Assembly (NCBI GenBank): GCA_016209155.1
Contig: JACQWU010000120.1
Location: 1-22,114, forward strand
Direction: 5' to 3'
Length of the DNA stretch: 22,114 nt
From: Candidatus Desantisiibacteriota bacterium
GTDB lineage: Bacteria > JACRDZ01
The translations under genes were made by a program, and so were the position numbers. Shown piece by piece: positions 14,580-20,975 of this stretch. Numbering within the stretch: the first letter of the stretch is position 1; every line of letters starts with the position of its first letter. The notes beneath the pieces were generated by a model. That model ran no database searches. It was not told the DNA's origin and saw only the letters and a list, made by a program, of their open reading frames with translations.

Positions 14580-15728
14580 TCAGCAATGTTTAAATGTATT
14601 CCATATCTGATCATCAAGATCAATTCTGTCCGTAACAATAACAATTCGCGGATTGGAAATAGAACCGCATAACGCCAATGCCTTAGCCAGCATAACCATG
14701 GTTATAGACTTACCACTTCCCTGTGTATGCCAGATCACTCCGCCCTTACGTTTGATGTTATGAAAATTGTTTTCTATTGAATGGGCGGGCGCAAGACCCG
14801 CCCCTACATTATTATTTAACAATTGCGTAACACGCAAAATAGTATTTTTCACCGCAAAATACTGCTGATGACGGGCAACCTTCTTTTCTCCGCAATCATA
14901 AACAATAAATTGCCTGCTGATCTCAAGCAGCCTCTCCGGCTTTAATAGCGAATAAATAGCTCTATCCTGAACAGTAACTAATCGTTTTTCTGCTTCATTT
15001 AAATGCTTATTAATCAGCTTTACAATATCCTCTTCATTCTTCAACCGTTCTTTCCAGACTGACCAGAATTTTTCAGCCGTTCCCGCAGTAGCATACTTTG
15101 CTTCATTCTTACTGACTGCCATTAAAATCTGCGAATATACAAAAAGTGAAGGAATAAATTCATCTGTTTGATTACGCAAATGTTGAGAAATTGCTTCGGT
15201 AATTGGAGCTTTAATATCAGGACGCTTACATTCAATCACCGCAAAAGGGATCCCGTTTACAAAAAGAACAATATCCGGTCTGCGATGTGTTTTTCCATCC
15301 GATTGCATAATTTCAAATTCTTCGGTAACATGAAATACATTCCTATCGATATTCTCCCAATCAATAAATTTTAAGTCAAAACTTTTGGTATTCCCCAAAA
15401 TCGTTTCTTCGAAACTTTTTCCAAGTGAGAGCAAATCGTAAATTTTCTCATTCGTCCGGATAAGCCCGTCATATGGTATATTTTTAAGCGTATTAATAGC
15501 ATTCGTTATATTATTATTGGAAAAATGGTATTCACCACCCTTATACAAAATTGAGTTAATCTGCCGGAGTTGTTTCTCAAGAATGCTATCCAATATAACA
15601 TTCGACGTTTTACCCCCGCGGGCATTAAAAGCCTCTTCCGGGGTTAAATAAACATACCCCATATTTACCAACAACTGTAATGCGGGTACCTGCGATATAT
15701 GGTCTTCTGTAAATGATGGATTATTCAT
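14580..15728 (-). CDS. hsdR: HsdR N-terminal part: nuclease domain and first helicase motifs, ended by in-frame TGA
   Basis: These 382 residues carry the PD-(D/E)xK nuclease: PDIVLFVNGIPFAVIECKRPD, with Asp152 and ExK at 166-168. The first helicase motifs follow: HQQYFAVKNTILRV, Walker A GGVIWHTQGSGKS near 329-341 and IVIVTDRIDLDDQ. HsdR cuts DNA after translocation in the HsdRMS complex. The frame stops at TGA (14580-14582) right after TFKHC and resumes in the same frame in the next part, so a single substitution, for example GGA to TGA, explains the split. Residues 308-315 read VGAGLAPA from a GC-rich palindromic repeat in the linker just before Walker A. AGAGG lies upstream of the ATG. The system is probably restriction-defective unless the TGA is read through. 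Confidence 0.85.
   Translation of the reverse strand: MNNPSFTEDHISQVPALQLLVNMGYVYLTPEEAFNARGGKTSNVILDSILEKQLRQINSILYKGGEYHFSNNNITNAINTLKNIPYDGLIRTNEKIYDLLSLGKSFEETILGNTKSFDLKFIDWENIDRNVFHVTEEFEIMQSDGKTHRRPDIVLFVNGIPFAVIECKRPDIKAPITEAISQHLRNQTDEFIPSLFVYSQILMAVSKNEAKYATAGTAEKFWSVWKERLKNEEDIVKLINKHLNEAEKRLVTVQDRAIYSLLKPERLLEISRQFIVYDCGEKKVARHQQYFAVKNTILRVTQLLNNNVGAGLAPAHSIENNFHNIKRKGGVIWHTQGSGKSITMVMLAKALALCGSISNPRIVIVTDRIDLDDQIWNTFKHC
14783..14807. repeat. GC-rich palindromic repeat, copy 4, single unit inside hsdR
   Basis: One perfect palindromic unit (GGGCGGGC arm, GCCCGCCC arm) has a GCCCCTAC end but no partner unit. It is read in frame on the minus strand as VGAGLAPA, within a linker of the HsdR protein just before Walker A. 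Confidence 0.9.
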
Positions 15729-15752
15729 TGTTACAACCTCTTTTAATTATTT

Positions 15753-15858
15753 GTAGGGGCAATCCCTTGCGGTTGCCCCCTTCTTTTGATTTTATATTTA
15801 ATAAAGGGCAGGCGCAAGACCTGCCCCTACCGCCTGCCCTTTATTTAACCGCTCCTAC
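15753..15858. repeat. GC-rich palindromic repeat, copy 5, with a degenerate tail
   Basis: The 78-bp composite at 15753-15830 combines a left unit of the GGCAATCCCTTGCGGTTGCC flavour with a right unit of the GGGCAGGCGCAAGACCTGCC flavour. It is identical to copy 6. A second, decayed half unit ending GCTCCTAC follows to 15858. The repeat fills the gap between hsdR and the intact RhuM gene. Confidence 0.92.
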
Positions 15859-15871
15859 AATATTATGATCG

Positions 15872-16897
15872 TTATTTTTTCCTTTTACTTTTATCTTCTA
15901 TCGCCCTTGTTTCCTTAACTAACACATCAAATGCATTCCCTTTTTTATCATTAGCTAACTGTCTTTTCTTCGCATACTGATCATATTCTGTCTCGGCTTT
16001 TTCTATTGCAAGCTCATGGGATATTTTGCCGGCATGAGTTAAAATTTCTCTTTCATTGAGTTGTAAAAAACCATCTAACTTTTTAATCCAATCTTTCATA
16101 TACATTGGGATACGCCTCATCGCCTGTCCTATGGCAAAAACTAAATATTGCTCAACCAGATTATTCAGGCTCAATAATTCTTTTTCATTCAGATAATTTT
16201 TAGCAATGGGTATATCATCCTTTCGAATTTTTGCCCCCCGCCAATTAGTCAATCCCATATTTTTCTTTTTGCTGTCCACCCGGGCATAGATGATCTCTGC
16301 TGCGGTCTGCCCTGTAATTGCCCAATGCATTTTATTCTGAACCGTCTTAAAAAAATCAATACTCATCTCATCAGTTGGATCATAGTCCACGCTTGTAGCA
16401 TAAATATCCGTAATTTTTTGATAAAACCTGCGCTCAGATGTACGGATATCCTGAATACGTTGCATTAATTCATCAAAATAGTCAAAAGGTTGCTGAGGAT
16501 TCTTTAACCGTTCATCATCAAGGACAAAACCTTTAATAATATATTCCCTCAAATGCTTTGTTGCCCATTGCCTGAAATGTGTCGCAACTTTTGATTTGAT
16601 CCGGTAACCAACAGATATAATCATATCCAAATTGTAAAATTTTGTTTGATAAGATTTCCCATCTGAAGCAGTTGTCAAGAAATCCTTGACAACTGAATCT
16701 TCTTGAAGTTCACCCTCCTCAAAAATATTTTTAATATGAAGACTTATATTCTGCTTTGTAGTCTGAAACAATTCCGCCATTAACTGCTGAGAAAGCCAGA
16801 CTGTTTCATCCTGAAACCGGACGTCTAACTTTGTTTCGCCATCCTCTGTTTGGTAAATTATAAGTTGTGAATTGTTTTTTTCTTCGCTGTTTTTCAT
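15872..16897 (-). CDS. rhuM: RhuM-family protein, intact copy
   Basis: The protein opens with the RhuM pattern LIIYQTEDGETKLDVRFQDE then TVWLSQQLMAELFQTTKQNI, an N-terminal DNA-binding-like region. FYNLDMIISVGYRIKSK and FRQWATKHLREYIIKGFVLD follow. A Fic-like, RhuM-specific C-terminal half has EIIYARVDSKKKNMGLTNW and ends in a Lys-rich tail. RhuM was named for a Salmonella pathogenicity-island gene and is frequent beside type I restriction genes; its biochemical role is not settled. The start chosen is the ATG with AAGGATGG eight bases before it (341 residues). An upstream ATG would read through repeat copy 6 and is unlikely. Codons for SVVKDFLTTA contain a perfect palindrome, 16669-16695. 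Confidence 0.87.
   Translation of the reverse strand: MKNSEEKNNSQLIIYQTEDGETKLDVRFQDETVWLSQQLMAELFQTTKQNISLHIKNIFEEGELQEDSVVKDFLTTASDGKSYQTKFYNLDMIISVGYRIKSKVATHFRQWATKHLREYIIKGFVLDDERLKNPQQPFDYFDELMQRIQDIRTSERRFYQKITDIYATSVDYDPTDEMSIDFFKTVQNKMHWAITGQTAAEIIYARVDSKKKNMGLTNWRGAKIRKDDIPIAKNYLNEKELLSLNNLVEQYLVFAIGQAMRRIPMYMKDWIKKLDGFLQLNEREILTHAGKISHELAIEKAETEYDQYAKKRQLANDKKGNAFDVLVKETRAIEDKSKRKK
16669..16695. other. Perfect palindrome inside rhuM copy 1
   Basis: CAGTTGTCAAG and CTTGACAACTG form an 11-bp stem with a 5-nt loop (AAATC). On the coding strand it encodes VVKDFLTT. Palindromes at the same codons occur in the other RhuM copies with different but self-complementary arms. Confidence 0.92.
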
Positions 16898-16925
16898 AAT
16901 ATCCATCCTTAATTTTATTTTATTT

Positions 16926-17003
16926 GTAGGGGCAATCCCTTGCGGTTGCCCCCTTCTTTTGATTTTATATTTAATAAAGGGCAGGCGCAAGACCTGCCCC
17001 TAC
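16926..17003. repeat. GC-rich palindromic repeat, copy 6
   Basis: This 78-bp copy is base-for-base identical to the 78-bp core of copy 5 and lies just upstream of the intact RhuM gene and downstream of the broken one. Left unit and right unit are of the two different flavours. Confidence 0.92.
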
Positions 17004-17019
17004 AAATTTTATGGATTAT

Positions 17020-17627
17020 TCATTGTTTTTTTCTCTTATTTTTCAATATTTTTTGAATATGTTCTAATTCTAAATCATCTTCAATCGCTTCTCGTTCAGC
17101 TTCAATAGATAGTCGATGTTGATTATAAATGTCATATTGTTCCAACGCTAAAGTATCTGCTACTTCTTTACTTACTTTTCCAGGATTATCTAAAATATCA
17201 CGTTCATTAAATTTTAAAAATGTATCTAATTTTTTCCGCCAATCGCGCATAAAAATCTGACGGTACCGTTTTGTCTGATCTTCTGCATAATCAAGATACA
17301 TAGTCACAATTCGATTGAGTCCATCTAACCCACAGCTAAAATAGCTCGAAGATCATAAAACTTACGCGCGCGGGAAATATCCCTCGACCCCTCTTTTTGA
17401 ACTTGTAAGTATTCCTTACAAGTTGCCTGCTCATCCAATTCACCTTCAGCATAAATGGCTTTTAAATGTATAGTTACATTTTGAGGAGTAGTCTGGTATA
17501 ACTCCGCCATACCAGATTGAGTCAGCCACACAGTTTCATCCTGTAATCGTACATCTATTTTTGTTTCACCATCCTCAGTTTGGTAAATTATAAGTTGTGA
17601 ATTATTTTTTTTTTCGCTGTTTTTCAT
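17020..17627 (-). pseudogene. rhuM: Second RhuM gene, broken by an internal deletion
   Basis: The 5' part (17325-17627) matches the intact RhuM closely: the first 30 residues are almost identical, followed by TQSGMAELYQTTPQNVTIHL and KFYDLRAILAVG, then a stop. The 3' part (17020-17324) resumes in another frame with LNRIVTMYLDYAEDQ, then MRDWRKKLDTFLKFNERDIL and a Lys-rich tail, matching the end of RhuM. The middle, about 160-170 codons, is missing and the junction is out of frame, so the gene is dead. The start mirrors that of the intact copy with the same AAGGATGG site. The near-identical 5' ends suggest duplication or gene conversion between the copies. Confidence 0.85.
17400..17424. other. 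Perfect palindrome inside rhuM copy 2
   Basis: AACTTGTAAG and CTTACAAGTT form a 10-bp stem with a 5-nt loop (TATTC). The coding strand reads TCKEYLQV, the same protein positions as VVKDFLTT in copy 1, yet the arm sequence is different. Confidence 0.92.
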
Positions 17628-17660
17628 AATATCCATCCTTAATATTTTTTTATTTTATTT

Positions 17661-17743
17661 GTAGGGGCAATCCCTTGCGGTTGCCCTTCTTTTAATTTTA
17701 TTTTTAATATTTAATAAAGGGCAGGCGCAAGACCTGCCCCTAC
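17661..17743. repeat. GC-rich palindromic repeat, copy 7
   Basis: A composite of 83 bp in the same order of flavours as copies 5 and 6, with a longer AT centre. It separates the broken RhuM gene from the fragment of a third one. Confidence 0.92.
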
Positions 17744-17845
17744 ATTCCGCAGGCAGTTACCGAGAAATCCTCGGTAACTGATTTATCATTTGTTAACTAT
17801 TCGGAATTTCCTAATAACTTAATCAGGTTGCATTTCTCCTTCAGG
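17744..17845 (-). pseudogene. Fragment of a third RhuM gene, fused to the helicase remnant
   Basis: Minus-strand pieces in different frames read EGEMQPD, VIRKFRIV and SVTEDFSVTA. Each resembles the variable stretch of RhuM just after the EGEL motif. No other part of RhuM is present. VIRKFRIV and SVTEDFSVTA look like two alternative versions of the same stretch, so this may be the scar of a deletion between two RhuM genes. It is too short to be sure. Confidence 0.45.
17754..17780. other. Perfect palindrome in the third RhuM fragment
   Basis: CAGTTACCGAG and CTCGGTAACTG form an 11-bp stem with the loop AAATC, the same loop as in copy 1. Compared with copy 1, three stem positions differ and all three are compensated on the other arm. 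A weaker palindrome of the same shape follows at 17795-17819. Confidence 0.9.
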
Positions 17846-18178
17846 AGGTTTAATTTTAAATAAATTTTTAGCTTTTTCTCTAATGAATGGATAGTAAATA
17901 TTGGTGTCATCTTGTTCCGGAATATCTTTACCACAATAAAATGCTTTCACATACTTTTGAGCAAAACCTTCGATTGTTTCAACATGATATTTATTGTATG
18001 CAATACTTAGCTTTTGTATTTTTTCTTTTAATGACGCTACTCCTGCATGAGTATGGGTTAAAATAAGTTGTTTACCCTCTGTATGTTTTAAACATTCGGC
18101 AATAGCATGAGTCTTCCCATAGCCAGCCGGAGCAACAATCATACTTTTTGGTTTAGAAACAAACTTTGCATAGTCCAT
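17819..18178 (-). pseudogene. N-terminal remnant of a UvrD-type helicase (GajB-like)
   Basis: The 119-residue frame begins with a helicase motif I, MIVAPAGYGKTHAIAECL, followed by LILTHTHAGVASLKEKI (motif Ia region) and HVETIEGFAQKYVKAF (motif Ib-like). These are features of small UvrD-like helicases paired with OLD-type nucleases. A full-length protein would have several hundred residues and all later motifs. Here the frame leaves the family after NLFKIKP and ends EGEMQPD, which looks like RhuM sequence. The start overlaps the stop of the preceding ATPase remnant as TAATG, so the two genes were translationally coupled, as in Gabija-like pairs. It cannot be a functional helicase. Confidence 0.78.
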
Positions 18179-18736
18179 TATTTATCTATCCAGTCCGAAA
18201 GATTTTCTAATTGTATTTTTAATTTTTTATCTTTCATTTCCTTAAAATATTTAAAAATAATCGAACCTAAAAATTCACCATGGTCAATCCTCTTGAACCA
18301 ATCATTTTTTTTTGCTGTTTTCCCTATTGCATTACGCCATCTAATGCCCTAACCATTGAGGTTCTAAATCTTTTTTAACTTCTAATTTTATAGTTAAAAT
18401 CTTTTCATGTTCTTCTTGCAATTCATCTTGAATTTCCCCTCTATTATCAAGCCCTCTTATATAAAGTCCGTATTTTTCTTCTTTTATCAATTTTTCAGGA
18501 ATATTTAGCAATGAAACTTCAATCTCTATAGGATTATCTGTATCCCCATTGTAAAAATCACTATCAAGAAAAGAAGGATTCCAGCTTGGAGATAATACAA
18601 AAGAAATTGCATCTAATATAGTAGTCTTACCGGAATCACCACGACCTAATAAGCAAATAAATTTTTTGCTAAACTTTTTGGAAAATGTTTTTATCCCTCG
18701 GAAATTATTAATTTTTAGTTCATATATATTTGCCAT
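18178..18736 (-). pseudogene. OLD-family ATPase/nuclease with internal deletion (GajA-like)
   Basis: The N-terminal frame (18341-18736) opens IYELKINNFRGIKTF and has Walker A GRGDSGKTTILDAI, typical of OLD-type ATP-dependent nucleases. It reads on to KKDLEPQW, then loses homology and stops. In another frame, 18178-18348 reads GIRWRNAIGK, then NDWFKRIDHGEFLG and LSDWID, which looks like the natural C-terminus of such a protein directly before its UvrD partner. The centre, including the signature, Walker B and TOPRIM nuclease, is deleted. AAAGGGA lies five bases before the ATG chosen. Whether the ancestor was Gabija itself or a related OLD-UvrD pair cannot be told from what remains. Confidence 0.75.
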
Positions 18737-18806
18737 ATTATCCCTTTCATTCAAAAGACTCTGCCTAAAGTATAAAACAAATTATTTAAATTAAAAAAAT
18801 ATTTTC

Positions 18807-18865
18807 GTAGGGGTAGGGCTTGCGCCTACTCTTTATTAAAGGGCAACCGCAAGGGTTGCCCCTAC
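18807..18865. repeat. GC-rich palindromic repeat, copy 8 (supplies the hsdS stop codon)
   Basis: A decayed left unit (GTAGGGGTAGGGCTTGCGCC) and a perfect right unit (GGGCAACCGCAAGGGTTGCC) end in CCTAC. On the minus strand the TAG of GTAGGGGC at 18862-18864 is the stop codon of hsdS. Confidence 0.9.
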
Positions 18866-20082
18866 GATATTCTAACCCTAATTTTTCCTGTTAAAAGTTT
18901 TTGCATAAAACCTTTTTTTTGATTATTAAAACTAGAAAGATAATTTTCTAAAGTTTGTATTTCGTTATCTAAACTATTTAATAAATCAGCAATTTTTTTC
19001 TGTTCATTTATATCTAAGGGAATATTTACTTTCAATTCAAGAAAATCTTTTTTATCTAAAACTCGATTGCGGCCAGCTCCGCCAGGAGAGACTAAACCGA
19101 GTTTATGTATAAAATGCTTCCCAATAATAACATATCTGAAATATTCAGGGATCATCACTTCTTTATCAAAAACAAATGTTGGGAAACGGTGAGAAACAAG
19201 CCCTACTTCATGTTGTTTCGCAACTATTGCAATAGCACCTTCCCACGCAAAAGTAATATTTAGTATAAGATCATTTTCTTTTACTTGGTAAAGAGTATCC
19301 ATCATAACGGATTCTGGATTATCAACTAATTTAATAAAAATTCCTTTCCCATGACTGCGTATCCCCAAAGATTTATATTCTTTATCCGGTTTATCAATTG
19401 GTCGCATTTGAGGTTTTAAAAATTTTTTCAAGGATGCTTTTTCCCATTTTTTGTTTTTAAATTTCTTAAACCTAATTTCCCCTGATAACAATTTCTGCAT
19501 CAAATATTTTTTAAGTTGTTTTTTATTTTGTATTAGTTTTTCGGTGGTATCAATTACTTTATCCCATGGGAGGAGAGTGTCTACGATTTTTTGTTGTTCT
19601 TTAGTATCAAAAAATGGTACTCGAAATTTTTTTATCTGTTCATAGTTGAGCCCTTGTCTATTGCCACCAGCCTGGAAACTGTTTATCTGATTTTGTCCTT
19701 TAAAAGAATTCAAAAAATAACATAAGAAATAAGGATTAAGTTCTGTCTTGCATCTTATAATGCAGACATGTTGATTAACATTACCTTCTTTAAAATTTTT
19801 TGGAACAACACAAGCACGTCCTATAGATGCACCTGTAATATTAAGTAATACATCGTATGGCAAAAGCTTCGTTGGCTCCATTTCATCATGCTGTGAATAA
19901 GTAATAAAAGCGATATCATCAAGACGAAGTCCATTAGGATAAACATTTTGACTACGAATAAATGGAATTCCTGTTTTAGTATAAACTTTTGATCCACCTC
20001 TAGGTGTAATTCCGCTACCTATTTTAATGACGAGAGAACCTAATTGTTTTTCTTCAATTTTTTTGTTTTTGTTATAATGCAT
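18862..20082 (-). CDS. hsdS: Type I restriction specificity subunit HsdS
   Basis: The 406-residue protein has the two-fold HsdS layout. TRD1 (about 12-160) includes GSGITPRGGSKVY and NITGASIGRACVVP. Conserved helical region 1 (about 162-203) reads EQQKIVDTLLPWDKV and ends LMQKLLSGEIRFKKF. TRD2 is at about 210-358. Conserved region 2 (360-404) reads EQKKIADLLNSLDNEI and ends FMQKLLTGKIRV. Each TRD reads half of a bipartite DNA target, and the helices set the spacing and bind HsdM. GAGGT lies before the ATG. The gene is separated from hsdM by a transposase and three repeat copies. The final codon is read directly into a GC-rich repeat, whose TAG ends the gene. Confidence 0.92.
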   Translation of the reverse strand: MHYNKNKKIEEKQLGSLVIKIGSGITPRGGSKVYTKTGIPFIRSQNVYPNGLRLDDIAFITYSQHDEMEPTKLLPYDVLLNITGASIGRACVVPKNFKEGNVNQHVCIIRCKTELNPYFLCYFLNSFKGQNQINSFQAGGNRQGLNYEQIKKFRVPFFDTKEQQKIVDTLLPWDKVIDTTEKLIQNKKQLKKYLMQKLLSGEIRFKKFKNKKWEKASLKKFLKPQMRPIDKPDKEYKSLGIRSHGKGIFIKLVDNPESVMMDTLYQVKENDLILNITFAWEGAIAIVAKQHEVGLVSHRFPTFVFDKEVMIPEYFRYVIIGKHFIHKLGLVSPGGAGRNRVLDKKDFLELKVNIPLDINEQKKIADLLNSLDNEIQTLENYLSSFNNQKKGFMQKLLTGKIRVRIS

Positions 20083-20138
20083 TATTTAACCTCAGCTTCT
20101 TTTATTGAACCTTTTCTATTAAATTTCCTATTTTATTT

Positions 20139-20215
20139 GTAGGGGCAATCCCTTGCGGTTGCCCTTTTTTTGATTTTTATATTTATTTAAGGGCGGGCGC
20201 AAGACCCGCCCCTAC
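20139..20215. repeat. GC-rich palindromic repeat, copy 9
   Basis: A complete 77-bp composite: left unit of the GGCAATCC/GGTTGCC flavour, right unit of the GGGCGGGC flavour. It lies between the transposase gene and hsdS and forms the downstream flank of the transposase. Confidence 0.92.
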
Positions 20216-20270
20216 AATACAACAACAATACAACGAGAATACAACAAACAGTACAATGACAATGCAAAAT
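20215..20270. repeat. Degenerate 11-bp tandem repeat after the transposase stop
   Basis: Three clear units (CAATACAACAA, CAATACAACGA, GAATACAACAA) with an 11-bp period are followed by two weaker ones. The array starts at the last base of repeat copy 9 and ends at the transposase stop. No function is recognised; a role as transposase binding site is possible. Confidence 0.65.
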
Positions 20271-20888
20271 CTATAAAACGTTATGTGCAGGTGTACGATG
20301 CACCGGATTATATTCATCTAAATCCCATTTTAATGGGTTATTAATAATATATTCTCTGATTTTATTTAATGATTGTTCATTTCTGATAATATGTTCATAA
20401 TAATTGCGCTGCCAGAATTTACCTGACGCATCTATATTATTTTTTTTAATATATTGCAGCCATTCATTTACACATAACGATTTATATTGTCCGATAATTT
20501 TACCGATCGTTGCCGTTGCCATTGTATTTGTAGGGGCAGGTCTTGCGCCTGCCCTTTCAATATTAAGGGCGGGCGCAAGACCCGCCCCTACATTATGCCC
20601 TTTATTCAGCGCCCCTACACATGATTGCCCATTATTTATTGCCCCTACGAAAAATATTCCATGTAAATGATTAGGCATAATTACAAATGCATCCAATATA
20701 ATATCCGGAAAACGTTCAGGAACATTATTCAATTGATTAATAACAATATTTTTTAATGAAATAAATTTTTCGAATAAACATTCATGGTTATGTGTGCATA
20801 TTGTTATAAAATATGCACCGTTTGATGAATAATCATATTCTTTTAATCGTATTGATTTACGATTATGAATTTCAGAATTATATTCCAT
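20271..20888 (-). CDS. REP-associated tyrosine transposase (RAYT, Y1/HUH family)
   Basis: The 205-residue protein has the Y1_Tnp pattern: RLKEYDYSSNGAYFITICT near the N-terminus, MPNHLHGI with the HUH metal site (His74, His76), and RNYYEHIIRNEQSLNKIREY with the catalytic tyrosine at 163 or 164. It ends YIINNPLKWDLDE. Such proteins nick single-stranded DNA at REP hairpins and are thought to spread them. The gene is flanked by GC-rich palindromes on both sides, as expected for a RAYT and its repeats. Residues of about 81-122 (three VGA-starting blocks, including VGAGLAPA and AGARPAPT) are encoded by a repeat copy inserted between the HUH motif and the conserved IGKIIGQYKSL. TAGGA precedes the ATG. 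The gene interrupts the hsdM-hsdS order. Confidence 0.88.
   Translation of the reverse strand: MEYNSEIHNRKSIRLKEYDYSSNGAYFITICTHNHECLFEKFISLKNIVINQLNNVPERFPDIILDAFVIMPNHLHGIFFVGAINNGQSCVGALNKGHNVGAGLAPALNIERAGARPAPTNTMATATIGKIIGQYKSLCVNEWLQYIKKNNIDASGKFWQRNYYEHIIRNEQSLNKIREYIINNPLKWDLDEYNPVHRTPAHNVL
20530..20648. repeat. GC-rich palindromic repeat, copy 10, plus two mini-units inside the transposase gene
   Basis: A 62-bp composite at 20530-20591 is followed by two short derivatives, 20597-20618 and 20627-20648. These keep GGGC, an AT centre and GTAGGGGC but lack the palindromic arms. All three are read in frame on the minus strand, each starting with VGA. Confidence 0.88.
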
Positions 20889-20914
20889 AAAATATCCTAT
20901 TCGAATTTATTAAA

Positions 20915-20966
20915 GGGCGGGCGGTAGGGGCAACTCTTGCGGTTGCCCTTTTTTTCCCGCCCCTAC
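20915..20966. repeat. GC-rich palindromic repeat, copy 11 (rearranged)
   Basis: A GGGCGGGC start is followed by a complete GTAGGGGCAACTC...GGTTGCCC unit, a T-tract and CCCGCCCCTAC, as if one unit had been inserted into the arm of another. It lies between hsdM and the transposase start. Confidence 0.85.
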
Positions 20967-20975
20967 AATACAAAT

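Noticed and set aside
14580-14582. TGA read as glycine (recoded genetic code), suggested by TGA where Gly is expected in HsdR
   Set aside because: TGA is the natural end of the yhaO-like, yhaN-like, RHS, antitoxin and second hsdR frames in the same window, so it works as a stop here.
16898-16990. Upstream ATG that would lengthen the intact RhuM protein by 31 residues
   Set aside because: The extension is translated repeat sequence with no ribosome binding site and no match to RhuM; a good AAGGATGG site precedes the inner ATG.
15753-17743. Repeated GC-rich palindromes at intervals could look like a CRISPR array
   Set aside because: Copies are widely and irregularly spaced with whole genes between them, they vary in flavour, and no cas genes are present.
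11727-20966. The palindromes as ordinary rho-independent terminators
   Set aside because: Several lie inside genes and most lack a proper U-tract on the coding strand; a secondary role in ending transcripts after copies 2 and 8 is possible but not shown.
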